Shown piece after piece: positions 35,301-47,300 of a stretch of DNA of 64,000 nucleotides. The DNA is taken from NCBI RefSeq assembly GCF_000003815.2, contig NC_049997.1, positions 11,539,748 to 11,603,747 on the forward strand, given 5' to 3'. The notes under the pieces were generated by a model. It saw only the letters and a program-made list of their open reading frames with translations, searched no databases and was not told where the DNA came from. Each line of letters starts with the position of its first letter. The stretch's first letter is position 1. The DNA is from Branchiostoma floridae. Taxonomy: Eukaryota; Chordata; Leptocardii; Amphioxiformes; Branchiostomatidae. Position numbers and translations under genes: made by a program.

Positions 35301-38300
35301 TGTTAGAACATGTACTAGATATGTTACCTCTGCAGCTCTCCTTGCTGTTCACATGTTAGAACATGTACTAGGTATGTTACATCTGCAGCTCTCCTTGCTG
35401 TTCACATGTTAGAACATGTACTAGGTATGTTACATCTGCAGCTCTCCTTGCTGTTCACATGTTAGAACATGTACTAGTTATGTTACCTCTGCAGCTCTCC
35501 TTGCTGTTCACATGTTAGAACATGTACTAGTCATGTTACCTCTGCAGCTCTCCTGGCTGCCATGTCCCTCTCCAGACTCTCCACCCTCCCCTGCAGGTAC
35601 CTGTTACGCATCATCACTTCTTCCAGTTTAGGGTCAGGGTTCTCTACTAGCTGTCTTCTCAGGCTGGCAACCTGAGGGACAACACAAGATATCTGTGAGG
35701 AACTGATCTTGGTTAATTGAATGAATGGAGGGTTTATATCCTGTAAACCTTGCAGTTTTGCAACTGAAATATGCTATGATTGACTCAGATGTTGTATTAG
35801 CAATTTTATCGCTGTTCTTGGTAGCTAACATGGTACGGAACTAAAACTCTGTTTGAAGATAACATAAGAAAATATAAGGACATCAAATCTTTTATCATCC
35901 TGTCATCTTGAGATCTTGTCTTAAGCACAAAGTGTCAGGAACAATATCATTTCTGTCAGTTTCTGCAAGTGGAATAAAGTTAAGACTATGGGACTCTACC
36001 AAAGTGATTGTCGTCTATTTGTCTCACATGAACATTCGTACTTCACATATTTTTCAATCTTGTACAAAACTTTCAAAACTATTTTGCCTGGATAGGTTAA
36101 AAAAAGAGAACTACCAGTATTTGTTTTTTTACCTCATCCTCCAGCTCATAGTTTTTCTGTTTGAGCTGGTCCAAGGACGGATCCCTGGGGGTGTACAGCT
36201 CCCCTCCCTTCCCTCGGGTCTGCTTCTGGAGCGTGGCTCGGTCTTTGTCAATTCTGCAAGTCAAGACAAAACTTATCAAGAAAACAGTTACATGTAGTGC
36301 TCAACCATGAAATCTATGTTATATGTTGTCTTTTTATTGTCATTATGGAAAATCTAAAAGTAGCTAAAGAATGCTATAGGGAACAGTGATGTCTACGTCT
36401 GGAAGGAGAGAGTGGACCTGGCCTGGGCAACTGGCTCATGATGATAAGTGGCCTGCAAGCTGCTTTTTATTGTCCTTATGGAAGAGGTACGTTTAGCTCT
36501 TATAATACAATAATACCTTTACTTACAAAGGTTTTAACAAAAAAAAATGCCAAATTGTCTTGGGACCTTTTCAATGACTTGTTTTTTTTTTGCTACTTGC
36601 ATTTTGTTGATCAACATTCCTATTATAAGGCTATTTTTAGTTTTTCTAGTTAGCTGTGCTTGTAGCGAATTGTTCTGCCAGTTCATTCTAGTGACACTGA
36701 AGAGTGATGGATGTCACTTGAAACGTCTCAAAGTAAATTTCCCTTTTTATCCAGTTGTAGAGATTGAATTGTATTTGAATACTTTTATCTGCCTACCTTG
36801 AGTTGATGTCTCTCAGTGTGGACACCTGTTTCTGTAGCTTGTCGTTCTCAGCTTCTTTCTCCGACAGTTTCTGTTTGAGGGCATCGACTCTCCGCTGCCA
36901 CTTCTTCCCTTCCTCCCACTTGGCAAGCTCCTCTGCTGGGTTCTACAGGGAGAGATGGAGACAGTTAACAATTATTCTGTATCACTGTCAGTTATTGTGC
37001 CACCTTTCCACAAGAAAAAGTTACCCTTACAGTATATTCTTGAAACAGACTTTTAGGTAAGCCCAAACTACGAGCATATGAACCAGAAATTCTGAATTCT
37101 CAAAACGTAAGGAGGACATATTGGTACATAATGTACTTACAAATTATTTAATGTGTTATTTGTGTTTTCTATTATTGAAACTATGATCAATCATAGAACC
37201 CAGGCTTTTGTGATAACAAGGCAAAAAAAATGCAGCTGACAAAAAATGTGGCACAGTACTACATGTACTGAACAATATCTATTTTCTTGAGTGCCTGATT
37301 TTGGTAAGTTTTTGACACAGGTGTTCAATACAGATGTATTATAGTCTATGTTGAAGAGGCACATGCGATCAATCTTGTTGACACAATCAATCTTGTTGAC
37401 ACAATCAACCTTGTTGACACACAAAGTGTTGAGATGCCCAAAGCTTATTGGCTGATTAGGAGAAAGTATACTCATCTAGTCCAACAGGTTTAACAAGTAA
37501 ACAGAGGAATAATTAGGGTCAATTCAGCCAAACCCTCTACAGATTATTATCTCTGTATTCAAAAGCAACTGACAATTGGCATCATTTTGTAAGACAAGAC
37601 AATATCACAATTATAGTAGAATCTAACATTGCATGTCACTTAAAATTTCTATCAAGATGTCATTGTGTTAGATCAATGAAAATGCGGATAATTTTAAACC
37701 ACAATCCTTTGTATGGTGTAAAAAATATTGCATAAAGTCACTTGACTTGAGTAAAAATCCTCAGCTAGAATTGTTATAGCTGCCATACTTTGTGTTTACA
37801 ATACTTCTAACCTAAGCTACATATTCTCTGTATTCAGACAATAACCTTCCTAATAGTATACATTGTAGTCTTTTACAAAGCAATGAAGCAAAACAGAACA
37901 TTTTCAATACTAGCCCACAACTTCAAACAGTCAGTCTATATTCCATAGGTGGACTGATGCAATATCATTCAGCTCAAGGTCAAATCAATTGGAGCTTATC
38001 TGAAGTATACAGTAAAAACAAACATTTTGTGAGAGCAGCCATCATAAACGGTATTTACCTTACCCAGGTGTGGCTGTTATTTCTGCATAATAACCCTGAA
38101 TGGGCCGGCCTATTGTTCACTTTGTTTACATGGTAACTGAGCCAGGAAAGGTCAGGGGTCACCAACTGTATTGACTGATAGCATCAACATGTATAGAAGT
38201 TTGTTTTTTCCTTTATTTAGCAGAGAGAGTGTGAGTACTTATAGTCTTAGCCTTCGTTAGAAGCAATTAGATGGGGTGCATTTTTTGTTTCTGTACAAAG

Positions 38301-41300
38301 CTGATAAACTCAGTTGTGTAACAAAACTGTTGTCATTTAGCATTATGTTTTTCAAAAACATTTTTATCCAATAAAAGCTACCTGTTTCTTTTTAATATAT
38401 TATTTTCTCTCAACGAAGTGTTAAAACAACAAGTACCTAATGCATGTAATCAGGGTCTATGGACTGACAAGAAAAGACAGACATATCCCCTTGTGTGACT
38501 GTATGCTGTGTTCTTTTGATTTGTTTTGTTGTAAAAACAATAGTGACTGTGAAACAAAATGGCTTGAACACTGTACACAATCAGACAAGCTGTACCAGGG
38601 CTTTAGCCAGCTCGAATTTTTTTTCCGTCAGCCAATTACAATCGTCGCGAAAACCGCGAAAATTAATTAGAAGGACTGAACTGAGACCTTGAAAAACGGG
38701 TTTTAATGAGATTATCGTATGCGAAAGGGCGCCGACACACATTGTCAACAATCATAACAATAGCAAAACAAACAGTGTGTGGCTTTTACGGCCGTGGACA
38801 GCGTCCCCAAGCCGCCTGTAGCTTCCACCAAGGATTTTTGTCCGTCAAGGTTGACGGATTGGTTTTAAAATTTTTCCGTCAGACGCAGCAAATTTCCGTC
38901 AATTGACGGAAAAACGGACGCTGGCTAGAGCCCTGAGCTGTACCCACCTTGTCATCCCTTCTGGCTGTAGCTGGTCTCCCCGGCCGTTCCTTCTCCCTCT
39001 GTAGCTGGTCCTGCAGAGACTTGACCTTGGCTTTCAGCTCCTCCACTTCTGTCTGCTTGGCATCAAAGTCAACAGCTTTCTACATTTTGTACAAATGCAG
39101 GAATGGAATTCGTAATTCCAGACTTGAAGCTACCACAAAAACAATCCAGATGGCATATCATATAAATAAACAGCTTATGCAGCAAAATTAGGCATAGATA
39201 AAAGAGCATTCTTTTATTTCATGAGAAGCTGCCTGGAACATATTTCAATCTCCAGTCTCCAATACCTTTTACCTAGTACTACTTCCAATGTATAGAATAA
39301 ATCCTACCCCTCCCACCCTTAATTTAAGAATCTATGCTTAATTGCTTCCTTGGAATTTAAGATGGAGTAGCCTAAAAAGAAATGAAAGATGGTACCTGAT
39401 TTTTGACAGATAGCCTCTTGCTCTTCCCCCTCAGTTCCTCTGCCTCACTCTCCAACTTGTCTCTGTCTGCCTTAGCTTTCTTCAGAGCTGCCTCTTTCTT
39501 AGCTAGGTCCTATAGCAAGTTCAACATTACAAAACTGTTATAAAAACTGTAAAGAATGAAATATAATGATTGATAAAGTATTATTCTAATGATCAATAGA
39601 AAAGTATACTTTAATACCTCTTTGACTTCATTAACCTCCTGGTTCAGAGCGTTCTCTCTGGTTTTCCTTTTCTTGACGTCTTTCTTGAGGGCATCCAAGC
39701 GACCTTGCAACTCTTCAACCCTTTCCTTCAAAGAAATTATCAAAAGTGAAGATTGGTTACAAACAGAATGGTGATACTCTGAGAGTCTCAACTGACATAT
39801 AGAATGACCAGTTTAAAATACAACTAAAAGATATATCTACTACTCAAGAATTGCGATCATAGCATAGAAGCTTTGCAGTACTGAAAAATGATGCTAACAG
39901 GCCCCTTAACAAAGCTGACCTTCATTTTCCCACCCCCTACCAACATACGTAGTAAATATCATTAGGATCCATTCACGGCTTCTCCAATTATGCTGTCTAA
40001 TTACAGACACACAAATGGCAGCAAAAACATAACCTTCGCAACAAAGATAAAATACATGTGTGGCATGAATCTAAATGCTACAAGTTAACAATTCATTCTA
40101 CTTACTGTAAATGTAGAAACAATTGCGGTGGTTCAATGTTCGCGGTTTTTGCGGCGGCCACTTCACCGCAAATTCAAAACCACAAACATTTTTCCATGGC
40201 AGTAGGAGACCACAGTGCATGGCGCTGCCGCAAATTTAAAACCACCACGAAAAGTCCATTTTCCTGCTACCGTGAAATTAAATCTCCATGAACTTAAATG
40301 CATTTACAGAAATACTTTAAGACATAAACTTCTTATTGTTAGCCAGACATCTACCTGTAGCTCTTTAGTTTTCCTGTCCACGATCTTCTGTACGTTGATG
40401 TCCTTCTCTGCCTCCACAGCATGAGCCTTCACACTCTCCTGAGCTGTGGACACCATGTCAGCACGCAGCTCCATCAGGGCCTTACTCAGGGCCTGGAACA
40501 CAAGGAGGGGTTTATAATAAAACTCTACATATTTCACACTCTCCTGAGCTGTGGACACCATGTCAGCACGCAGCTCCATCAGGGCCTTACTCAGGGCCTG
40601 GAACACAAGGAGGGGTTTATAATAAAACTCTACATATTTCACACTCTCCTGTGCTGTGGACACCATGTCAGCACGCAGCTCCATCAGGGCCTTACTCAGG
40701 GCCTGGAACACAAGGAGGGGTTTATAATAAAACTCTACATATTTCACACTCTCCTGTGCTGTGGACACCATGTCAGCACGCAGCTCCATCAGGGCCTTAC
40801 TCAGGGCCTGGAACACAAGGAGGGGTTTATAATAAAACTCTACATATTTCACACTCTCCTGTGCTGTGGACACCATGTCAGCACGCAGCTCCATCAGTGC
40901 CTTACTCAGGGCCTGGAACACAAGGAGGGGTTTATAATAAAACTCTACATATTTCACACTCTCCTGTGCTGTGGACACCATGTCAGCACGCAGCTCCATC
41001 AGGGCCTTACTCAGGGCCTAGGGAATACAAGGAAGAAGGGTTTAAAATAAAAGTCAACATACTTCCCACTGGCAAGCTTATTTTTCAGCGATTAAGAGGA
41101 ATTTACAGAATAGTCCATCACAGCAAATCATGTCAAAATGTGTACCTCAGAATCTATTACAAAATTAAAATTACATTCTACATATTGACTTTGAAGTCAC
41201 AGTTTGTTTCTACCATGTACTATTTGTAGATGAGAATACAACAAAATAATAATGAATAAAAAGACTTGTATGTTGACATGACATGTATATTCACATCTAG

Positions 41301-44300
41301 CGAAAAACAGTTGCTACAACCCATATCTTCTTCTCTTTTTAGCCCACCTTGTATAATCAAATACTGGATACTACTACTGTGTGATCTTGAAGCGGATATA
41401 CCAGTGGTATAAAACAGTATGAAAAGGGTGAGTTGGAAGCAGTATGGTAAACTGGCCTATGCCATAAGGCAGCATCAAGTGGGTCAAAGCGGTGGCCAGT
41501 TGGACACTGCTTTGGCCCCTTTGATACTGTCTTATGCCACTGGTAAATCTGCCTGGAGCCTCACCTTGTGCTGTTTCTCCTTCAGAGCCAGCTGGTTCTT
41601 CAGCCTCTCCACCAGGTTTTTCATGGTGGTGGTCGGGGCGCGAGCGTTCGCTTCCTTCTGGGCATCCAGCTCCGACTGGAGTACTGCCAGCTGGGGAGGA
41701 CACAGAGCACAAGTTTTGTTTCAGTTTCAGTTTATCTATATCACCTTTTAGCTAGGATTTTATTATAGGGAGTCCAAATTTATTGGTGTGTCACGGTAAG
41801 TGACTATTGTAGGGGGTACAGGGGCATGCACCTTCCATGGTGCAGAGTTTTTGATGATTATAAATCAAAAATAGTGCATTCTAAGGTATCCTAAAAGGCA
41901 AAAATACAGTTACAGAGGCCACAGTAGAAGACTGTGACCACAGATGACCTGGTAGCATCCCTGGTCAATCAGAATTTCATGCTTCTCAGCGGATTTTCTC
42001 CCCAGTGCAAGAGCGTCCAGAGCGTCAAATTTCTTGTTATTCTAAGAAAAGCGGGTATTCTGGACGCGTTGACGCATGCCTGGCTAAAAGCCTGTCTACA
42101 GGGGTATGACATATTGATTGTCAGCAGTTTTCAATATGATCTGGGGGAAGACCACAAACACATTTTCATTACATGATGAAATGCAGCAGAAAGCAAGAAA
42201 CATGAGATCAACTACACATGTAACTCAAAGTCTAAAACTAAAGCTCTGATACAATGCAAATTAAAAAAAACTGTTTGGTTTACTTTGAGAGTTTTCCTCT
42301 TCAAATCTTTTAGTCTAGTTTTAGTATAGGAAATTGCCAGATGTAGGGCTTTGCACAGTATTGAGTTGAGTTGAGTCGAATAGAATAGAATAGTATGTAC
42401 TTACACACAATGTTTTTCTTAACTTTCCACAGCCAAAATTTGTTTGTTTTTAAGACTTCAAATCTATTTCCATTTCTTTTCTTCTTTCACTTCTGCCTTG
42501 ACCTCATGTACTTGCACATGTATCTAACTTTTCACAGCCAACATATCCATGAATAAACTAATGAACTGACAACATTTTTTAGATTACAACAGTATTTCAA
42601 AATTCAGCAGTGTACTGCCCACCTCTTTCTGTAAGTCAGAGATCCTCTGTCTGTGATCGTCGAGCTCACGGTTCAGTTTGTTGACCTCTGCAGCACGTTC
42701 CTCCTTCAGGAGGTCCAGCTTCCTCTGCATCTCTCTGGTTTTCTGCTGCAGCAACTGGGGGGACAAAAATTTCCACTCATTTTAATGGCATACTTTCAGC
42801 GAAACATGGTCCCTATACACAAGCCAGGAAAGGAAACTTAACACATTTCACATGCGTTGTTTGCGTAGAATCCTTCATATCAAGTGGAGTGATTATGTCA
42901 CCAATGTAGATGTACTCACACGTGCTAATATTCCTAGTAAAAAACACGCTGCTGACGCAGCGAAGACTTCTCTGGATTGGGCATGTGTGCCGTATGCCAG
43001 ATGGGAGGATCCCAAAGGACTTATTGTACAGTGAACTGGCTACTGGCACAAGAACACGTGGTCGCCCCCATGGTCGCCCCCATGGTCGCCCCCACCTACG
43101 TTTCAAGGATGTTATCAAACGGGACTTAAAGGCCCTTGACATGAGCATCAACACATGGGAGTCACTTGCAGCAAACAGAACTCTTTGGAGACAGGAAGTC
43201 AAGGAGGGACTAAAACGGGGGGAAGCAAAGCAGAGACTAGCAGCAGAACACAGACGCTCAAAACGTAAAAACAAACGATAAGTACATTGTGTAGAATTTA
43301 TATGTAGTACTACTCATGGTCCTGCGAGACCCACGAGTGCCTTTACTTTTAGCATTATATACTGCAGTTCTTTATGGTATATGAGCCATCCAGGATGTGT
43401 ACTGCAACTGGCCAAGTTTACAATGCAGCTAAATCTACACCAAACAGCAGTTACTCAAGCAACTAAAAACTAACTGCTATTTGGCGTATCTTATTACCTG
43501 GATGTCTTACCTTCAACGGCATAACATGTTAAGTAACACAACTCTGTTTCCATTTCTTTTCTTCCTTCATTTCTGCCTTGAGTTTCTCACACTGTGCTGC
43601 CATCTGGCAGACAGCTATGGTACTACATGGTCAAATGTACAGGTATGACTGTTAAAAAACAATGTGTTTGCATTTCTTTGCTTCCTTCTTTGTACAAATC
43701 TGTTTCCATTTCTTCAACTCTTTCACTTCTGCCTTGAGTTTCTCACACCACACTGCCATCTAGCAGATAACTAAGGTACTGCAAGGTCAAGCAAACAAGT
43801 AGGTAGTGTTACTGTTTCACACCATCTTGTTTCCACCTCTCAGCTTCCTTATAATATGTTTTAATTTCTTTTCTTTCTTCACTTCTGCCTTGAGTGTCTC
43901 ACATCACACTGCCATCTATCAGACAGCTAAGGTACTGCATGGTCAAGCATACAAATAGGTACTGTTTCACACCCACCTGTTTCCACCTCTCTGCTTCCTT
44001 CCTCGCCACCTTGAGTTTCTCCGACTGAGCAGCCATGGCGTTCTGGTGCTCGGCCACCTCCTCCTCCAGGTGCTGCAGCCGCTGCAGGTCCCTGTTGGTG
44101 GGGACAGCTGCACCCGGCTTGCTGATCCTCTCCTGGGGACACACGATACACAGGGTTTAAGGTCTCAAAATTAACTTTTTCCCCCAAAATAGGCATTGAA
44201 ATTAACTTTTTCCCTATTGTCCCAGAAGTGTCCAAAAATGAAATTCCAACTGTCCCAAAGGAAGCTTGAATTGTCCAAGACTCTTTTGCGCAAAAAGGCT

Positions 44301-47300
44301 TTATGGTACAACATTTACTAAGTAAAGTAATATGGCTTGTTGATCCTCTCCTGTGGACACAGAATACAGACGGTTGGAACCATCTTTCTGCTTCCTAACC
44401 AATCATGTATATGCAGCTTATAAGCTACATGGTTTCGAAGCAGAAAGAGGGCTACAATTCTGAATATTCCAATTCGGTTATGAAGTTATGAAAGACAGCC
44501 TTAGCAAGGGGGAGGTTAAACTCACTTCCTTTACTTTAGGAAGATTAAAAAGGGTACACAAAAACTCAGTTGAAACATTCCATCTCATCGTCTTCTTTTG
44601 TCCTCCCTGTAGTACCCTAACATTCTCAAATTTCCAGGGACACCCTCTCCAGTGACCTCTAACCCTTCCTTACCTGAGCCTGTTGTTTAAAGTTGACATG
44701 TAGTTTCTCCTCCTTGTCCTGTAGTTTATCCTGTAGTAGCTTGATCTCCCCATGTTTGTACCCCCTCCCCCTTCCCTAACCCTTCCCCTAACCCTTCCCT
44801 ACCTGTGCCTGTTGTTTAAAGTTGACATGTAGTTTCTCCTCCTTGTCCTGTAGTTTATCCTGTAGTAGCCTGATCTCCTCCTCATGTTTGCTGCACTCCC
44901 CTCCTCTAACCCCTCCCTACCTGAGCCTGTTGTTTAAAGTTGACATGTAGTTTCTCCTCCTTGTCCTGTAGTTTATCCTGTAGTAGCCTGATCTCCTCCT
45001 CATGTTTGCTGCACTCCCCTCCTCTAACCCCTCCCTACCTGAGCCTGTTGTTTAAAGTTGACATGTAGTTTCTCCTCCTTGTCCTGTAGTTTATCCTGTA
45101 GTAGCTTGATCTCCCCATGTTTGTACCCCCTCCCCCTTCCCTAACCCTTCCCCTAACCCTTCCCTACCTGTGCCTGTTGTTTAAAGTTGACATGTAGTTT
45201 CTCCTCCTTGTCCTGTAGTTTATCCTGTAGTAGCCTGATCTCCTCCTCATGTTTGCTGCACTCCCCTCCTCTAACCCCTCCCTACCTGAGCCTGTTGTTT
45301 AAAGTTGACATGTAGTTTCTCCTCCTTGTCCTGTAGTTTATCCTGTAGTAGCTTGATCTCCCCATGTTTGTACCCCCTCCCCCTTCCCTAACCCTTCCCC
45401 TAACCCTTCCCTACCTGTGCCTGTTGTTTAAAGTTGACATGTAGTTTCTCCTCCTTGTCCTGTAGTTTATCCTGTAGTAGCCTGATCTCCTCCTCATGTT
45501 TGCTGTACTCCTCCTGTTGAGACTCTCTCTGCTGCTTCAGTAACTCCTGGTACTTCTGGATGGACTCTTCCTTCTGAGCCAGCCTGGCCTATATGGGGGA
45601 TATTATCAACTTGTTTTTCTTTCCTTTCATGACAGATTGCTAACATATTAGTGCTAGACAATGTTGAATGCTCTAAAATGCATTTTACATAAAGAAGACA
45701 TCGGGAACTGTGAGGCACTGTAAATAAATGATGTTAAAAAAACTGCATGAAAGTGTTTGTGAACAAATACATTGCGAACGATATGCTTAAAAGTATTTTC
45801 TTCATGGTTGAATTGATGTGCATTTTACTATTACCTGAGGTTACATACTGTCTGAATGCCATAGCCATTACCTACTCTATTTCTATTTCAAGGACAAATT
45901 TAAAGAATTTAGTTGGTATGCTGATTATGCTCTCTTTTCTCTTAGTACCAGAAAGGGCAAGACAAATTGTTCATAAATGACATAAAGAAAAATGAATAAC
46001 AATCCTTTTACAAAACTGCCCTGAAAGTAGACTAGAACTGCAGGCACACAGCGAAGCCTACCTGCAGGCTGGATATGGTCTGTTGAGCAGCTTTAAAGGC
46101 CTGTTTAGTCTCGTAGTCCTCCTCATGCATCCCTGCCTCGGAGATGATCCTGTCCCGGGCTTCTGACGCCGGCAGTCTCAGCCGTAGCTCGTTGATTACT
46201 TTGTCTCTGGATATCATGTTGGCTTCCGCTAGTTTCAACTGGTCCTCCAACTCACTCGCTTTCTGTGGAGAGAAACATAAAAACAACATCATTGTCATTG
46301 ATCATAATCTGTCTAATCTAAAAGATTCTGCATTAAGAATCATGGACATTAGCCAGTGATTCAATTCTTCTAACATGTACTATATGCATGTACATATATT
46401 GTGAATGTCTTTAAGATATTCATGATTCAATTGCATGGTAGCAAGAAAACAGTGGTTTTAAGATTGCATTAGACTGCTTTAGTCACATACTGTACTACAA
46501 CGGAAACACTACTTTTAAGTTTATGGTGCAGTAGCCTGATCAAATCTCGCTTATAGCAGCCCGCCCAACATCCGCCGGCCCGGGGCCAGTTACAGCCCTG
46601 GACGGCAGAGCTTGCGTTACACAGACTAATGGCGCAGTGGTCACAACGAAAACTACCAACCACTGCAATAATTTACGGAATTACAGTTTCTCACAAGGAC
46701 AGAATTTAGACAAGGTTGGAGGATTTTTGCCCCGTGCAGAAGACAATACTGTAAATGCATTTAAGTTCGCGGGGATTTAATTTCGCGGTAGCCGGAAAAG
46801 GGACTTTTCGCGGTGGTTTTAAGTTTGCGGTAGCACCATGCACTACAGTCTTTTACTGCTATGAAAAAATGTCCGCGGTGGTTTTAAATTCAGCGGTGAA
46901 GTCCGCCGCCACAAAAAGCTGTGAACATAANNNNNNNNNNNNNNNNNNNNNNNNNNNNNNNNNNNNNNNNNNNNNNNNNNNNNNNNNNNNNNNNNNNNNN
47001 NNNNNNNNNNNNNNNNNNNNNNNNNNNNNNTTTCATACTTTATAGGCGGTACCAGACCAATACAGCTAATAACAATCCATATACTCCTACATTATAGGAC
47101 ATTTATGTATAAAACGAAATTCATGGACCAGTGCAGGTAAAGTGCAGGTAAACACCAGAAATACCTGCACTATTCTAAATGAGGCGCGTGATCGTTCCTG
47201 ACCGGGTTTCGCGTCGTTAAGAGGCGACACCTGGTCAGGAGCAGTCCACGTGCTCTCATTAACCACCTGTACATCCTCACCTGTCCATAGAACCTTTTAT

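Larger units (their letters stand above)
42470..43977. repeat. Exon-edge tandem array: decayed copies of the 3' end of CEP290 exon 21
   Basis: Copies near 43550, 43700, 43860 and partly 42475 share gtttccatttcttttcttcc and ttctgccttgagtttctcac. On the minus strand the best copy reads QMAAQCEKLKAEMKEEKKWK, compared with exon AMAAQSEKLKVARKEAERWK. Confidence 0.75.

Noticed and set aside
30234-35560. Tandem arrays considered as CRISPR-like
   Set aside because: Eukaryotic introns, no unique spacers of constant size, and units contain exon ends and splice sites.
40304-41229. Long open frames on both strands across the 105-bp array (231 residues minus, 209 and 192 plus)
   Set aside because: They result from repeating a stop-free 105-bp unit. 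Only the minus-strand exon 24 part is supported by CEP290 homology.
43899-44235. Alternative-frame ORF of 102 residues over CEP290 exon 21
   Set aside because: Shadow frame of the exon; the CEP290 frame has homology and correct phases.
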